DNA of 64,000 nucleotides from Oasisia sp. SBJ-2009 (GCA_964017155.1 OZ024862.1:24955013-25019012), one strand, 5' to 3'; positions 22,331 through 34,967 are shown, counted from the first letter of the stretch. Notes: generated by a model not told the origin, from the sequence alone. Numbers and translations are program-made.

Positions 22331-23975
22331 CCTTCTAGAAACTGCAGTTCTATAACCTACTATTATGTCAGTAATAATAAAGTATGACAGACGTAACAAA
22401 TCGAATAAGTCATAACATTGCAACTAATTAAATTACACATTTAATTATTCAACTATTTTATCAATGTACCAACTGAACTCATAAGTAAGATTTACACCCA
22501 TTCTCTCCAAAGCTTTTCGATATAGTGTATAGAATAATTTGAACGATTTTCCGAGAAACAACAGTTTACCCTTTAGGCATTCATTAGTACGATATCCAAA
22601 CACGTGTGTTTTTGGTAGCTTGGGCGTGATAATAGAAAATCAAGGTATCCAAGTTGGCAATCAGTGGCACTAGTTCAAAGACACAATTAAACTTACATTT
22701 CGGACGCATGACGTAATTGTATTTCCGCGTAATTAACTCGTTGATCGCTAGAGGCAGCAGGCGTCACTGACAATAATAGCTGTCAAACAATATAACTATC
22801 ACACACTATTTCTCCACTTTCGCACAAGTACTTTGTCTGTTACATTTGCTTTGCAGATCAATACATAACCTGGGTGTTAACTGTGTAATATATGTAACTG
22901 GTTTGTATGAAAAACTTGTGCGATTAATTATGCAGCCCGATTATAATGAATATTCATACACGCGCAGTGAATCATGTTGAGCTTAAAAACACAGTGCAAT
23001 AATGCACAGTCCGATAACACTTAAGTCAGGATAACTGAACCATTTATTCATGACCAAATACAGCTACTACAAACGAGACACTTTTTTCTTCGGGATGTTG
23101 TCAGGGTAATAACTGATTAACAAAACACTGTTGTAAATAAATGTAAGCAGAAAGTTATATGAAATTATTATGTAAACAAGATTAATGAAGCATTGGTAAC
23201 GTTATAAAGAGCTTAACCTTATAAAAAAATCCATAATAATACACAAATAAATGTATTTTGGTTGCAGATCGGACGCATGTTTCTCTGTGACTAACAGACC
23301 GCCAACAGTATTGTTTTGGATTCAACATGCACGCATTACAGTAAACATGTTACTTGGCACTGCCAACTAAAATGTTTACACAGAACGAGTTAAACGCTAC
23401 TTTCCCTAGACATGCAATTTTTTCACCGCTCAACCAATTTAATCGCTGGAATTTATAAACACATCATTGCGAATCCAACATTTCTAAGAAACTGCATTGA
23501 TCACCGATAAATAGTGGTGTTCGAATATGCAACATTGACTATTAATAAAAAATACTTTTTTAACATAATTCATCTGGATATAAAAAGAGCCGGTCCGAGA
23601 TAATTGATTCGAATTTACGGTATTCGCGTACGCGTGAGGTAAATCTATACGACCGTCTGAATAGGCAATTTCAACATATCCCTATTTATTCCATGTGAAG
23701 AATTCAATGGCTGCGATTGCAAACATTCGTGGTTGGACAAGCATCCATGTAGTGGTTAACATCGTCACGACGTGCACGGAGGCACGCACTGTGCGGTATA
23801 TAATGTTTATTAAATATGTTACGTGACAGTTATGTCAGCAATTCCTGCATTTTATGAATACCGGCATTGTAAATATGTGTATGTATGGCCGTGTGACATA
23901 CAACAACATTAATGTATGGTTATTTTGTATAGATTTAAATGTAAAATTGTCGTAACAACTCCTTCCATAACTTAA
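22331..23975. other. Intergenic stretch without recognised feature
   Basis: AT-rich; no exon, repeat or element recognised on either strand. Confidence 0.5.
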
Positions 23976-23980
23976 CACAG

Positions 23981-24143
<163 letters not shown>

Positions 24144-24289
24144 ATTAAGTATATTTTTACCAAACACAAATTGCAGTAATGCATGAATCGGGATCGCACG
24201 ATTGGTGAAAACATATTATAAAAATAATAGGACTGAAAACAAATGAAAACTCGTGCATACAAGGTCTTGCTAACAAAACAATGGGTGGT

Positions 24290-24905
24290 GATTGTGGCTT
24301 ACTGGCCAGTACAATTAACGAGTTCTTTGTCTGTATCAGTAAGTGAATATTTGCCTCGGTTAAATACGAATCACAAGGTGTTCACGGTTAACGAAGAACT
24401 ATCGGATAAGTATGTGATAGGCGTATTTACTACTTTGACAGCCATGGAGAGTGTTAAAATGAACAAGGCTACTGGGCCAGATAATATTCCTGCTTTGGTG
24501 TTCAGAAATCACGCAAATGCCCCTCCATTAACTGCTCTTTTTAGCACAAGTCGGTAAGAGAAGGAATGGAAAATGGCCAATGTAATACCGTTGCAAATAA
24601 CTAGCCCACCTGTGTCGATTGAAAATTATATTAGACCAATTTCACTAACTCCACAGCTGCTGGGGTGTTTGAATCAGTAATGATGAAATGGGTGGATGTC
24701 GGATTTGAAGGTGAAATTGATGCTAAGCAATTTGGAGGAATTAGCGGAACCTCCGCAACATAATTATGTTATTGTCGAAATGGTTCACTTATGGTAAAAG
24801 GTGACCGATACATTGGATTCTTATGTCAGAGTTGTAATGATAGATTTTAGCAAAGCGTGTTATATTATTAATTAACATTATTTACTAGAAAAGCTATTGG
24901 TTCTT
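24290..24905 (+). mobile_element. LINE reverse-transcriptase fragment
   Basis: Reads KMNKATGPDNIPALVFRNHA, then in other frames MANVIPL, RPISLTP, DAKQFGGISGTS and RVVMIDFSKA: RT N-terminus up to motif A with several frameshifts. 5' and 3' truncated. Confidence 0.65.
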
Positions 24906-25838
24906 TGCGTCTTTCTGAAGAGACGGTTTTATCTTTAGGTCCGCTTTATTCAGTGTCTATGTAAGGGAAACAAAACATACCACACAGCGAAATGATAATA
25001 CATTGGACTGGGACTTCATTACTTCATTCTCTAAACTTACATTGCCGTAACTGCCCGAAGTGGACACAACCTGTTAATTGTACAACAGAAAGGCAACGGA
25101 AACGACGGCGTTGACATACATAACAGCTGGGACTGTCCGTTTGGTACATAATTTAACCGTTCGTTTTTATAAAGGGGGCAATGACGAAACCACATCAGGA
25201 GCAAATCTTTGAAAAGCGTTTTCTTTCGATGATGTCTATAGTGTATGTTTGATTGCTGTAATGATAACAACGTCAAAGATGAACATGGATCAAACAGATA
25301 CTCTTATGATATGATAACGACTATAGTATGTATCCCTATAGGTACTACGCTGATGAAGCGAAAACGATATAGCAAACGATGAAAGAGTTGGCTACCGATT
25401 TTGAAAAAGCTAATTGCAATCATTCCCACGACTCCATTCACGGGTTTGTTGAATGAATTTATTAAATCAATTACATAAAACCAATAAACAGAAGTATGCT
25501 TGCAATAACGAACGCAAACATAATAGCGAAAATACATAATATAAGTGTTATGATATCTAGTGATCATCATAAAAACTATCACTATTCACTTTAATGTTAA
25601 CCAGTAGGTGGCGTATAAACGATTCCAAGCATCCAGCGCAGAAGTTGACTGGTTTGAGATTGATGTAAAAGGAGCAATGTTGATATAACATTTCAATATA
25701 TATATATAACAATACAGTTCCAGCCTAATTAGTCTAAGACAACAACCGATTGTGCATCTTCGCATTGTGAAATCATCGAATATGTGTCCGCCAATAGGGG
25801 TAGACATTGATAATCACTCAATTTTATACTGACATCTT
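24906..25838. other. Intergenic stretch without recognised feature
   Basis: No exon or element recognised. Confidence 0.45.
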
Positions 25839-26866
25839 GGTAATCGTCCAGACCCCAGTTAATTTGCCTAAGCTATTAGGGCCTTTTCAAAACGTTTTAC
25901 CACATTGTTTCAATGTGTAGGTGTTCGGAATGTCATTCTACTTCATTTCCGGTACAAAGAAGTCATATATTTTATGCCGTCGAGTTGGCGGTTAGCGCAA
26001 CACAGAAGCATCAGGACCGCAATAATGATGTCTTGCAATTTGCGGATATGTTCCCAAATATACAGCTACACCATTACTGTGTCTCATGTATAATGAAGAT
26101 TTATTTGTTTTGAATTTAAATTAGTAAAATATTGCTAACTGTTTTCTATATTTCGACTTCGCGATGCCCACTCAAGACATCGCTTTGCGGTCGTGATGCT
26201 TCTGTGATGCGCTAACCGCTCATGCCCTGTGACATCGGCTTATTTGCGTCGACTCGACGGCGCTAAATTGATATAAAACACAATTTAAAAATAATATCCC
26301 ACTTCTTTCTACCGGACGTGGTGTAGAATGACATTCCGAACATATACACGTTGAAAGAAGGTGATACTGAAATACTCAAAAATCTACAGTGGACATCACT
26401 TCAGGATACAAGAACAACTTGTCGTGTCACTCTGCTTTACAAAATAGTCAACAACTAGGTCGCCGTCAACAAGTCCGACCGCCTCCTGCCCAACCTACGC
26501 CTCTCACTTTACACAGAAGCCACTCGTTCTAGACACCGCACTGCATCACCAGCTACCGACCACAGTCCTTCTTACACAGAAACATCAAGGAATGGAACAG
26601 TCTCCCAGCAAACGCTATAACAGTGGGCAAAGTTAACGCCTTTACTGCTCAACTTACCATCTATTGGTCTACGCTCTTAAGCAATCTCTGTTTTTTTTTT
26701 AACTCTCACTGTATATATTTTCACCCAAATGTTTCACTTGTTTTGTGTCTGTCCTTTTTGCGCTACCCCTGGCAGAAATGTTCAATTAGTGTCTTGTAGA
26801 AGTGGAAGAAACGTTTTGAAAAACCCCTAATAATTTAGGCCGATTAACTGGAATATTACCGATTAC
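25839..26866. mobile_element. Composite inverted-repeat element (nested MITE and LINE end)
   Basis: Outer inverted ends: GGTAATCG...CAGTTAAT...TATTAGGG...TTTTCAAAACGTTT at 25,839-25,905 and its inverse at 26,805-26,866. Inside is a second inverted repeat, about 25,905-26,045 against 26,190-26,356 (GTTCGGAATGTCATTCTAC, GCGGTTAGCGCA, CACAGAAGCATCA). A LINE 3' end occupies 26,380-26,720. Confidence 0.55.
26360..26720 (+). mobile_element. LINE 3' end fragment
   Basis: Broken frames give LQWTSLQDTRTTCRVTLLYK, NKSDRLLPNLRL and HQGMEQSPSK/RNGTVSQQT, the usual RT C-terminal block (LQ.RR...RL.LLYKI...W..LP). Inside the composite element above. Confidence 0.55.
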
Positions 26867-27016
26867 CGACACATTCAGCACACAACACGGCTCGTGTTTT
26901 GTTATGGACCATCGACTATTCACGACTGTTCGTAAGTTTATATGGCATGTTCTTCATGAAGATTCATCGTTTACTTATAACAGTAAATCCAGCAAACATG
27001 ACGGTTCGGATCCATT

Positions 27017-27103
27017 TTAATAACAGGAACGGAAATCCACTCTGATGTTATCCAGCGCAATATCTCCCAAATAATCGCTTCCTCGGATCCCAACGAAAGC
27101 AAG
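27017..27103 (-). CDS. Gene B exon 16: MAM domain end and stop codon
   Basis: Acceptor TCAG, phase 0. Encodes LAFVGIRGSDYLGDIALDNI and then RSCY followed by TAA at 27019-27017. This is the MAM closing pattern EG.RG....GDIA.DDI....C. The stop four codons after the last motif makes this the C-terminus. Confidence 0.85.
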   Translation of the reverse strand, partial: LAFVGIRGSDYLGDIALDNIRVDFRSCY

Positions 27104-27455
27104 CTGATATAAATAAATAAATCAAGTAATCAGTTTAAGTTATTAACTATTTTAAATCAACATATTACATGATTTCGATAAAATGTGATCCAACAATTGT
27201 TACTGTCAATTACAAAATTACCCTTTTCTCATTTAGGGCGGTTATTATAAGACAAGCGTTGCATTTGATTTCTTTCTAGTTTTTTTTATTGAATTTAATT
27301 TACATATAAATACAACGAACATGGAAGATGTGTTAACAATGACTACCAGGACGCCAGTAAAAAAAATAACTAGTTGAAGCAACAGGACGCCCTTTAAAAT
27401 GTCATAATGATGTATTACATGAGGTAGATAATAGTAACTTGATTAATAATTATAT

Positions 27456-27459
<4 letters not shown>

Positions 27460-27537
<78 letters not shown>
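27460..27537 (+). repeat. (TA)n microsatellite
   Basis: About 78 bp of TA just upstream of gene B exon 16 in the last intron. Confidence 0.95.
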
Positions 27538-27862
27538 TTACACCTACATATGCACTACATACACATACATCCCTATACACATATTATAACAAACATAATA
27601 TTTCATTAAAGTGAAAAATAACAATACTTACCATGAACACAGTTCACTGCTATGCATAATCTATTGTAATACAACGTAGGTGTGAGAAGTGATACAATTA
27701 TGAGTTAATATTGAACATCCGGAAATACTATGAATTTCTTAGTAGGAAATGATATTACTATGAGTTAATACTGCCTATCAGGCAAGAATAGCAATTCCTT
27801 AATAGGCAGACCTCCGAGTATGAATTTATAACAATTTGTTTGAGATTGTACCTTTTATTTAG

Positions 27863-28460
27863 CGGTCATCGTGCTGTCGGTCGCCACTGCTTCCATCAAT
27901 TGACTATTGCTCTCCACTTATTTATTTGCTGTGAGACTGCAGGGCTTTATGCAGGATAAAATTATTGCCAGTCACATGTTTTGGTTTGCCAGTCACATAT
28001 TTTCGGAGAAGAGCGTGGCGGCCACTGCACAAAATTGTTTGACCCCATTTGTAACACTGAACGATTCCGAAACACAAACGTTCACTATCATTCCGGTCTG
28101 TAGAGCCCCGATCATAGTGTTGAACTTATCTGGTCATCCATACTTCCTCAGTAGCTGCCATAGCCTGGTCTTCCCGACTGTATCGAACGCATTACTGAAG
28201 TCGACAAATACCATGTACAGTGGTCGGTCCTGTTCAAGGCACTTTTCTTGTAGCTATCGGAGACAAAATATCATATCCACGGTGTTCTGGTTACCTCAGA
28301 AGCCACATTGTGTCTCCGGAACTACCTCTGGTGTTATCTGGTTAGATAGTCTGTTGCGGAGGATCCTGGCAAAGATCTTGCCTTCTATAGAAAAAGAGAG
28401 ATTCCCTATAGTTCCCACAGTCTGTTCGATGACCTTTCTTGTAGATAGTTATTTTGGACA
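27863..28460 (-). mobile_element. RTE-1 fragment, internally deleted
   Basis: 3' end (27,863-27,950) matches the end of the full-length RTE-1 at 31.44 kb; 28,012-28,460 matches its RT region (minus-strand VDFSNAFDTVGKTRLWQLLR, with motif A). The part between is missing. In the intron between gene B exons 15 and 16. Confidence 0.75.
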
Positions 28461-28489
28461 TTGTTTTATCCTTATTTTGTTATATAGTT

Positions 28490-30600
28490 GACATTCTTGA
28501 ATTATAAGTAGGTCTTCTAATTGAATAATACTATACAGTTAAAGATTGGATCAGTGTGCGCTATAAATTTGCTTTTATCGATCAAACGAACTGCTTCTTA
28601 TGTTAGTTAAATTGCCATGAATGTTACTGTACAAAGCAAGTATTCCAAATGATAAATGAAGTTGAATTATGATATTGTATATTTGTTTTGATGTGAACGA
28701 TTGTTGCAATGGCTTGATACTAATTGGGCTATTTTCATGCATTTATCATTCAATCCAGATAGCTAGAAATATAAAGTGATCCACATGTGCTATTTTATCA
28801 CCATGTATAATAATTTCTATATGATTGTGCATCTGATTTTGTGTGTTTTGAAATATCTTGCATTTAGTTTTTCTATGTTAAGTGAAACTGTGTTGGCACT
28901 TATCCAATGAGAGATATGTATGGGTTCAGAATTAACACTAAATTGTGAGACTACTGGGGTCTTTGTTTTTAAAGAGTAGCCTTGTGTCATCGGCAAATAG
29001 TATGAAATGTGCTGTATGTGATAATAATGGCATATTATGTATATAAATAAAAGGTAGTAGTGGTCCTAGAATGGATCCTTATGTGACTCCACATTTTGTA
29101 CTTTCATAATCAGACATTGCATCTCTATTAATAACCAACTGCTTTCTATGTTCAAGGTAGCTTTCAAAGGGTTTGTGTGGAACCCCTCTAATTATATAGT
29201 GTCATATTTTGTTAAGCAAAACTAAAGTGTCAAAAACTTTGCTGAAGTCAATCGACACAGCAAGTGCATAATGTTTGTCCTTTAACGCATTTACTACGCT
29301 ATCTGTTAGTTCCAAAGTGGCATATTCAGTTGAACGTTCTTTACGAATACCATACCGGGATGCAAACAAAATATCGTACGTTTCAAAAAAGTTGTAGAGC
29401 CGATATAAAAATCTTTCTAACACGTTGGAGAAAGCAGACAATAACGAGCTGGGCCTGACATTTGAAAACAAACTGTCATCTCCAGATTGTTAAAAGAGGT
29501 TTCACTTTAGCAATGTCTGAGTCTTCGGGGAATATACCAACTCGTATCATAGAATTACAGATATCCGTCATGGGTAAGGCAATGTTTTCTATATAATTCT
29601 TGATCAATTGAATTTATATATTATCAAATCCACTTAATTTGATATTTTGTACGATGTTGATTATTTGTGCAAAGGTGGTTTCTTAAAATGACAAGACTGT
29701 TTATGAATCTGTATGTAATCAGTATAGCTATTTGTAGTTTTTATGTGATCTGCTAACTTAGAACCGATATTAGAAAATTATTGGTAAATGCATTGGACAT
29801 TTGTATTGGGTCAATGCAACTTTGGTTGTTGGTTTGGAATTATTATGATACATTTTGCTTGTTCGTGACACGAAGTATGTTTTTAATGTTTGTCCGTGTT
29901 TGCTTTATGTTATTGTTAGATAATGTAAATTTATTGTTCCAGTATTGAGATGTTGCATACATATTATCCTGTTCAGTGTGTTTCTGTACTGTTTGTATTG
30001 TTGGTTAATATTATTAAAATCTAGGGTCGCTTTAGAGCGAATGCGGTTTTTACTCCTGTGATCCCGTGTTTGTATGGATTTTAAGCATGGCTTGTGTTAT
30101 CCATGAATGTATTTTATGTTTTGTTTTAGTTTTGATATATACTCAGGAATATGTTTATTAAGTAAATTGTTAAATATGTTAACAAATAAGCTGTATGCCT
30201 CTTTTGGACATTAACATTTGATCAAGTCATACCAATTTGTTTTAAATAGGGCGAGTTTAAAGTTGTCGATATTTGACCTGTTAAAGTTCCTCCTTTTTAT
30301 AATGTTGGGTGCATAGTTCTCTTCCTCTGAGTTGTTCTCGATGAAGATGAAATTAGGGTAATGACCTGAAGTGTCAGTTATAATTGATCCTGCAATATGA
30401 GTAGTTTGAGGGTTATACTTAAGGAAGATATGGTCAATGGGGGTAGCTGAGTTTATAGTTACTCTGGTAGGCTTTGTGATTGTAGGAATGAAGCCATTTG
30501 CCGTAAACATGTCAAGGTAGTCATCACTGTGAATATTATGTTCAACATTTAGTAAGTTAATATTAGCATCACCTTAGATATTGATATGTTTGTTTTCATT
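28490..30600 (-). mobile_element. Jockey-superfamily-type LINE, broken
   Basis: Minus strand: endonuclease end 30,510-30,211 (GFIPTITKPTRVTINSATPI DHIF), RT 29,471-29,202 (SAFSNVLERFLYRLYNFFET, VSIDFSKVFDTL), RT later part 29,120-28,960 (GSILGPLLPFIYIHNMPLL, FADDTRLL), C-terminal part to about 28,500. Frameshifts throughout. Exact clade not decided. In the intron after gene B exon 15. Confidence 0.72.
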
Positions 30601-30922
30601 TTGCATTTGCGTCATTATTAAATCAGGATCCTAAGTAAACATGTTACGTGTATTCGGGTCCAGTAATCTATAAATTGATCGTATTATTAAGTTATTGTGA
30701 TTGACGTTATTGGTGTTATATATTTTTTTATAAATAGGTAATCATGTAGTAGTTAACGTCATTTTTTAAGAATGTGTTCGCAAACTTTGCGAATATATTT
30801 CTTTCTGTTTTATTGCATAGTAGAAACATTACGAAGACATATTAAGAGACGCTGTGACAAATATAAGAAGTCTTACTATAAGAAACAAGGTGAAAGTGAA
30901 ATGGACGTTGTCCGAGCCTCAC

Positions 30923-31124
30923 CTGATCCGACGACGTCAGATCTACATTGAACACTGCATTCAGCCATCTGTTTCCTTTGTTTCCCATCATTGACCATAT
31001 TGTGACGAAATAACCAGACGATGTCCGCTTGACCAGTTTTAGTTCATCAATTTCGAATCCGAACATGTGGTAGTTGAACTTGACACAGAAGGTGCCCGGT
31101 TGCGAGAATTTCGGGAAAAGCATT
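30923..31124 (-). CDS. Gene B exon 15: MAM domain, middle part
   Basis: 202 bp, acceptor TTTCAG, donor CAG|GTGAGG, phase 2 to 0. Encodes FCVKFNYHMFGFEIDELKL and GNKGNRWLNAVFNVD, the MAM core C..F.YHM.G...G.L and GN.G..W. Joins in phase with both neighbours. Confidence 0.87.
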
Positions 31125-31440
31125 CTGAAATCAAATATTGAATGGTCAATATCTGCTTAGTTTACGGTTACACATTTAATTAGGTATATAACTATAGCTA
31201 TAGTTACAGTTATAACTATAGCAGCATAACATTTCAACTATTACATATTCCATTGATCCATCCAAATAATTTTGTAATGTTCAATTTACGAACGTGTTTA
31301 GATAACTTACCGTCGTCTTTCAATGCTTCAGAAATATTCAACACACACTGTCTATATATTTGATCCCTTATAACACCGCGTCTAATTGAGCACTTACATT
31401 GCCTTGTCGCCGAATTTGCGTGGATTGCTCGCCTCGATGT

Positions 31441-34400
31441 CATCATCATCATGCTGTCGGTCGCGAAGCGACAAAGACTGCTTCCATCACTTGACTCTTG
31501 CTCTCCATTTATCTCTCTGCTGTGAGAGTGATGTCCAGGAGTCGATCTTTATGTCTCTCAGCTTCAGGTTTCTCTTGATGGTATCTTTGAACCGGAGACG
31601 AGGGCGCCCTCTCTTTCTCTGACCAGAAGACAGTTGGGAGTAGAGAACCTGCTTCGGTAGCCTGTCTGATGACATCCTCATGAGGTGTCCAGTCCACCGG
31701 AGATTCTTTCTGATCAGAAGATCTTCCATAGATGGCAGCCCTGTCCGTTCGAGTATTTCCTTGTTTGTCACTTTGTCCATCCAGGTTATCCTCATGATCG
31801 AACGCAGATGTCGCATCATGAAGGCGTGCAACTTTTTCACCTGTCGTCTGTACACTGTCCAGGCCTCGGCTCCGTATAGGAGGGTGGACAGCACAATTGC
31901 ACGGTATATCTTGCCTTTAACCCGCATGGACACATGGTGGTTGTTCCAGAGTCTCTGGCGTAGTCGGCCGAAAGATGCACTAGCCTTGGCCATCCTCCTC
32001 TGTATTTCATCGTCAATGCATCCGTCACTTGATATAGTGCTTCCGAGGTAGGTGAATTCCATAACAGAGTTCAACTTGTTTCCATCAACCATGATATCAT
32101 CCTCTCGGGTTCTTGTAGAGTTGGGTTGGTACAGCACCTCGGTCTTCTTGATGTTAATCTTCAGGCCGAACTTCTTTGACGCATTGGAAAAAGCATCCAC
32201 TATTTTCTGCATCTCTTCAGCAGAGTGTGCAACCAGTGCACTGTCATCTGCGAATAGCAGCTCCCTCATCAGTATCCGTGTAGTCTTGGTCTTCGCTCTG
32301 AAGTGTGCGACGTTGAATAGGTCAGCGCTCTGTCTGGACTGTATGTAGATGCCATCCCCCATGTCTCGGAAAGCATTGTCGAGCATTGCTGATAGGAAGA
32401 TGGAAAAGAGCGTGGGCGCCAGTACACAGCCTTGCTTGACCCCATTTGTGACCCTGAACGATTCCGAGACTTCCCCTCCAACATTAACAGTCGCCATCAT
32501 TCCGGTATGTAGTGCCTCGATCATTGTTGTGAACTTCTCTGGGCAGCCATACTTCTTCAGTAGCTGCCATAGTCCGGTCCTCCCAACTGTATCGAACGCC
32601 TTACTGAAGTCGACAAATACCATGTACAGTGGTCGGTCCTGCTCAATGCACTTTTCTTGTAGTTGTCGGAGACAAAATATCATATCCACGGTGCTCCGGT
32701 TACCTCTGAAGCCACATTGTGTCTCCGGAACTACCTCTGGTGTTAGGTGGGTAGATAGTCTGTTGAGGAGGATCCTGGCGAAGATCTTGCCTGCTATGGA
32801 AAGAAGAGAGATTCCTCTATAGTTCCCACAGTCTGTTCGATCACCTTTCTTGTAGATGGTTATAATGCTTGCATCCTTCCATGCTTGTGGTACAGAACCC
32901 ATCTCCCAGGCATTGGTGATTAGTTGGTGCAGTCTGCTGAACAGATTGTCTCCTCCATGCTTCCATACTTCTGCAGGAATTCCATCTCCTCCAGGTGCTT
33001 TGCCATCTTTCAGGCTGGCGATTGCTCTAGCCATCTCATCCATAGTTGGAATTTCATCAAGGCTTGTCTTGGTAATGCGCTGCGGGATGTTGTCCAGAGC
33101 TTCGTGATCTATGTCGCCAGGGACGTTGAGTAGCTTCTGGAAGTGTTCACTCCATCTTGCCACAACTCTCTTGCTGTCAGAGAAGGTTTCCATTCCGTCT
33201 GTTGATTTTAGTTGAACAGGTCCCTTCTTTTTGGGTCCCCACACTTCCTTCAGTCCATTGTAGAAGCCCTTCATGTTGTTACTGTCGGCAGCTCTCTGCA
33301 GCTCCACTGCTTTCCTTTCCCACCAGTCCGACTTCAGTGCACGGGTGTGTTTTTGTAGCAGTCTGCAGGCATCTTTGTATGCTGCAGTGGTGGATCTAGT
33401 GCTCCTGGTTTGCAACACTCTCTGGTGGGCTTGGTCTCTTCTGCTCATAAGAGTCTGTAGCTCCTGGTCGTTGGGGTCGAACCAGTCCTGGTGTTTTCTG
33501 TCTGGCTTGCCAAGATATGTCTTGGCTGTGTTGTACACAACCTGCTGCAGAGCTGCCCATTCCTCGTCTGGTGTTGAGTTTTCCTTCTCCTCCCAGTGGG
33601 CGAGAGCACTGTCCATCTCCTGCTCAAAACTCTCCCTATGGCTGATGGTACTTAGTTTTGCAGTGTTGAGCTTGGTTGGCTTATTTGTCCCTTGCCTGTT
33701 GTGCTTTTGTCGTATTCTGAAAGCCACTTTTGATCTCAGCATCTGGTGATCGGTCCAGCAGTTTCCTCCACGCATGGCTCGGGTGCTGTGGATGTCCATC
33801 TTATCCCGACACCTCGTGATGATGAAGTCGATCATATGCCAGTGTTTGGAACGAGGATGCATCCAGGTGGTCTTGCGTTCATCCTTCTGCTTGAACATGG
33901 TGTTCGTCACTATCAGTTCGAACTCAGAGCACAGAGCCAGTAGAAGTTCGCCATTGGAGTTGCATTTCCCAATCCCATGTTTGCCCATGACCAAGGGCCA
34001 CTTGTCATTGTCTCTTCCTATCCTTGCATTGAAGTCTCCTATCAGCAGTAGCTTATCGGTATGAGGGATGCCCCTGAGCACACTTGTGAGCTGGTTGTAG
34101 AAGGCCTCCTTGTTTTCGTCTGGGTTTGTCATTGTCGGAGCATACACGTTGATAATTGTAGCAAAGTTGTCCTTGCTCAGAGGTAGTCTCATCGTCATGA
34201 TTCTGTCACTTACTGGCCGTGGCATTTCTGTCAGCTTTGTGATGATATCCTTTTTGATAGCAAAGCCCACTCCGGCCTCCCTTCTTTCTCCTTCGGGTTT
34301 GCCACTCCAGAAGAAAGAGTATTCCAAGTCGTTGAGACTACCAGACTCTGAGAACCTTGTTTCACATAGGGCGGCGATGTCGATGTTGTATTTGGAAAGT

Positions 34401-34967
34401 TCCATTGCTACTAGTGCCGTACGTCTTTCTGGTCGGTTAGCTCCTTCTCGGTCGAGGAGAGTCCTGACGTTCCATTGTCCAATTGTCAGTAGTTGTCTTC
34501 TTTGTCTTCTTCTTCCTAGCTGATTTTCCACTGTCGACGGAAGATGAGGTCGAGCAGCGCGGTCCTTGGTAACCCGGGCGACGGCCGATCCGGTATCATG
34601 TTTCGTGCAGTTGTACATTTCATGGAAGCTGCTAGCAAAAACTTTTGAAGTATCGCTGGCTTTTGCAAGTTACTAGCGACACTCTCTCGGGGAACAAATA
34701 GAGGTCTCACACCGGCAAGAACATGTCAAGACAGGCGCAAACTATTTGTCCCTGCAGTGGCTGGTCGAAAGATGTTGGGAGTTCCATACACCAACCGCCC
34801 TTGATGCTGCCACAGTGACATGGTTTTCTGTTTAGGGTTTGCTCCCTTAGCCTTCGGTTCTGACAAGAACCTATACCACAAGGCAGTGGTTTACAACTCT
34901 GCATGGCAGGGGCGTCAAACTCCCTGAGGTATTGCAATACCTGAGGTACTGCAATACCTGCATACCA
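31441..34967 (-). mobile_element. Full-length RTE-type LINE (RTE-1) inserted in gene B MAM exon
   Basis: Flanked by the 13-bp direct repeat CTCGCCTCGATGT at 31428-31440 and 34968-34980, which is MAM exon sequence. 3.5 kb: a 5' leader of about 350 bp, a single intact ORF, a 3' UTR of about 45 bp and a short (ATG)n tail reading GCATGATGATGATG. A short 3' UTR with a trinucleotide tail and a single EN-RT ORF fit the RTE group. Same strand as gene B. At least three other partial copies occur in the window (27.9, 49.4 and 53.7 kb). Confidence 0.92.
31487..34618 (-). CDS. RTE-1 endonuclease-reverse transcriptase ORF, 1,043 aa, intact
   Basis: One open frame. Residues about 45-300 form an apurinic-type endonuclease: GQWNVRT (N50), ALCETRF (E86), LIGDFNARIG (D195, N197), HMIDFII (D264) and TDHQM (D290, H291). 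Residues about 530-810 form the RT: KDGKAPGGDGIPAE, NYRGISLL, VFVDFSKAFDTV (motif A), NGVKQGCVLAPTLF (motif B) and LFADDSALV (motif C, D791/D792). Residues 850-1,030 are the C-terminal thumb/connection block (FTYLGSTISSDG, TLLYGAEAWT, RWTGHLMRM, RGRPRLRFKDT) typical of this group. The protein nicks target DNA and copies its own RNA there. All catalytic residues are present and no stop or shift is seen, so the copy is young and could be active. The first ATG is taken; the initiator is not independently supported. Confidence 0.92.
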   Translation of the reverse strand: MYNCTKHDTGSAVARVTKDRAARPHLPSTVENQLGRRRQRRQLLTIGQWNVRTLLDREGANRPERRTALVAMELSKYNIDIAALCETRFSESGSLNDLEYSFFWSGKPEGERREAGVGFAIKKDIITKLTEMPRPVSDRIMTMRLPLSKDNFATIINVYAPTMTNPDENKEAFYNQLTSVLRGIPHTDKLLLIGDFNARIGRDNDKWPLVMGKHGIGKCNSNGELLLALCSEFELIVTNTMFKQKDERKTTWMHPRSKHWHMIDFIITRCRDKMDIHSTRAMRGGNCWTDHQMLRSKVAFRIRQKHNRQGTNKPTKLNTAKLSTISHRESFEQEMDSALAHWEEKENSTPDEEWAALQQVVYNTAKTYLGKPDRKHQDWFDPNDQELQTLMSRRDQAHQRVLQTRSTRSTTAAYKDACRLLQKHTRALKSDWWERKAVELQRAADSNNMKGFYNGLKEVWGPKKKGPVQLKSTDGMETFSDSKRVVARWSEHFQKLLNVPGDIDHEALDNIPQRITKTSLDEIPTMDEMARAIASLKDGKAPGGDGIPAEVWKHGGDNLFSRLHQLITNAWEMGSVPQAWKDASIITIYKKGDRTDCGNYRGISLLSIAGKIFARILLNRLSTHLTPEVVPETQCGFRGNRSTVDMIFCLRQLQEKCIEQDRPLYMVFVDFSKAFDTVGRTGLWQLLKKYGCPEKFTTMIEALHTGMMATVNVGGEVSESFRVTNGVKQGCVLAPTLFSIFLSAMLDNAFRDMGDGIYIQSRQSADLFNVAHFRAKTKTTRILMRELLFADDSALVAHSAEEMQKIVDAFSNASKKFGLKINIKKTEVLYQPNSTRTREDDIMVDGNKLNSVMEFTYLGSTISSDGCIDDEIQRRMAKASASFGRLRQRLWNNHHVSMRVKGKIYRAIVLSTLLYGAEAWTVYRRQVKKLHAFMMRHLRSIMRITWMDKVTNKEILERTGLPSMEDLLIRKNLRWTGHLMRMSSDRLPKQVLYSQLSSGQRKRGRPRLRFKDTIKRNLKLRDIKIDSWTSLSQQRDKWRARVK

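Noticed and set aside
27907..28491. 194-codon plus-strand ORF
   Set aside because: Antisense to an RTE-1 fragment; matches the antisense shadow frame of the full-length element at 32.3-32.8 kb.
31680..34523. Plus-strand ORFs of 60-158 codons antisense to RTE-1
   Set aside because: Shadow frames of the intact RTE-1 ORF; no motifs of their own.
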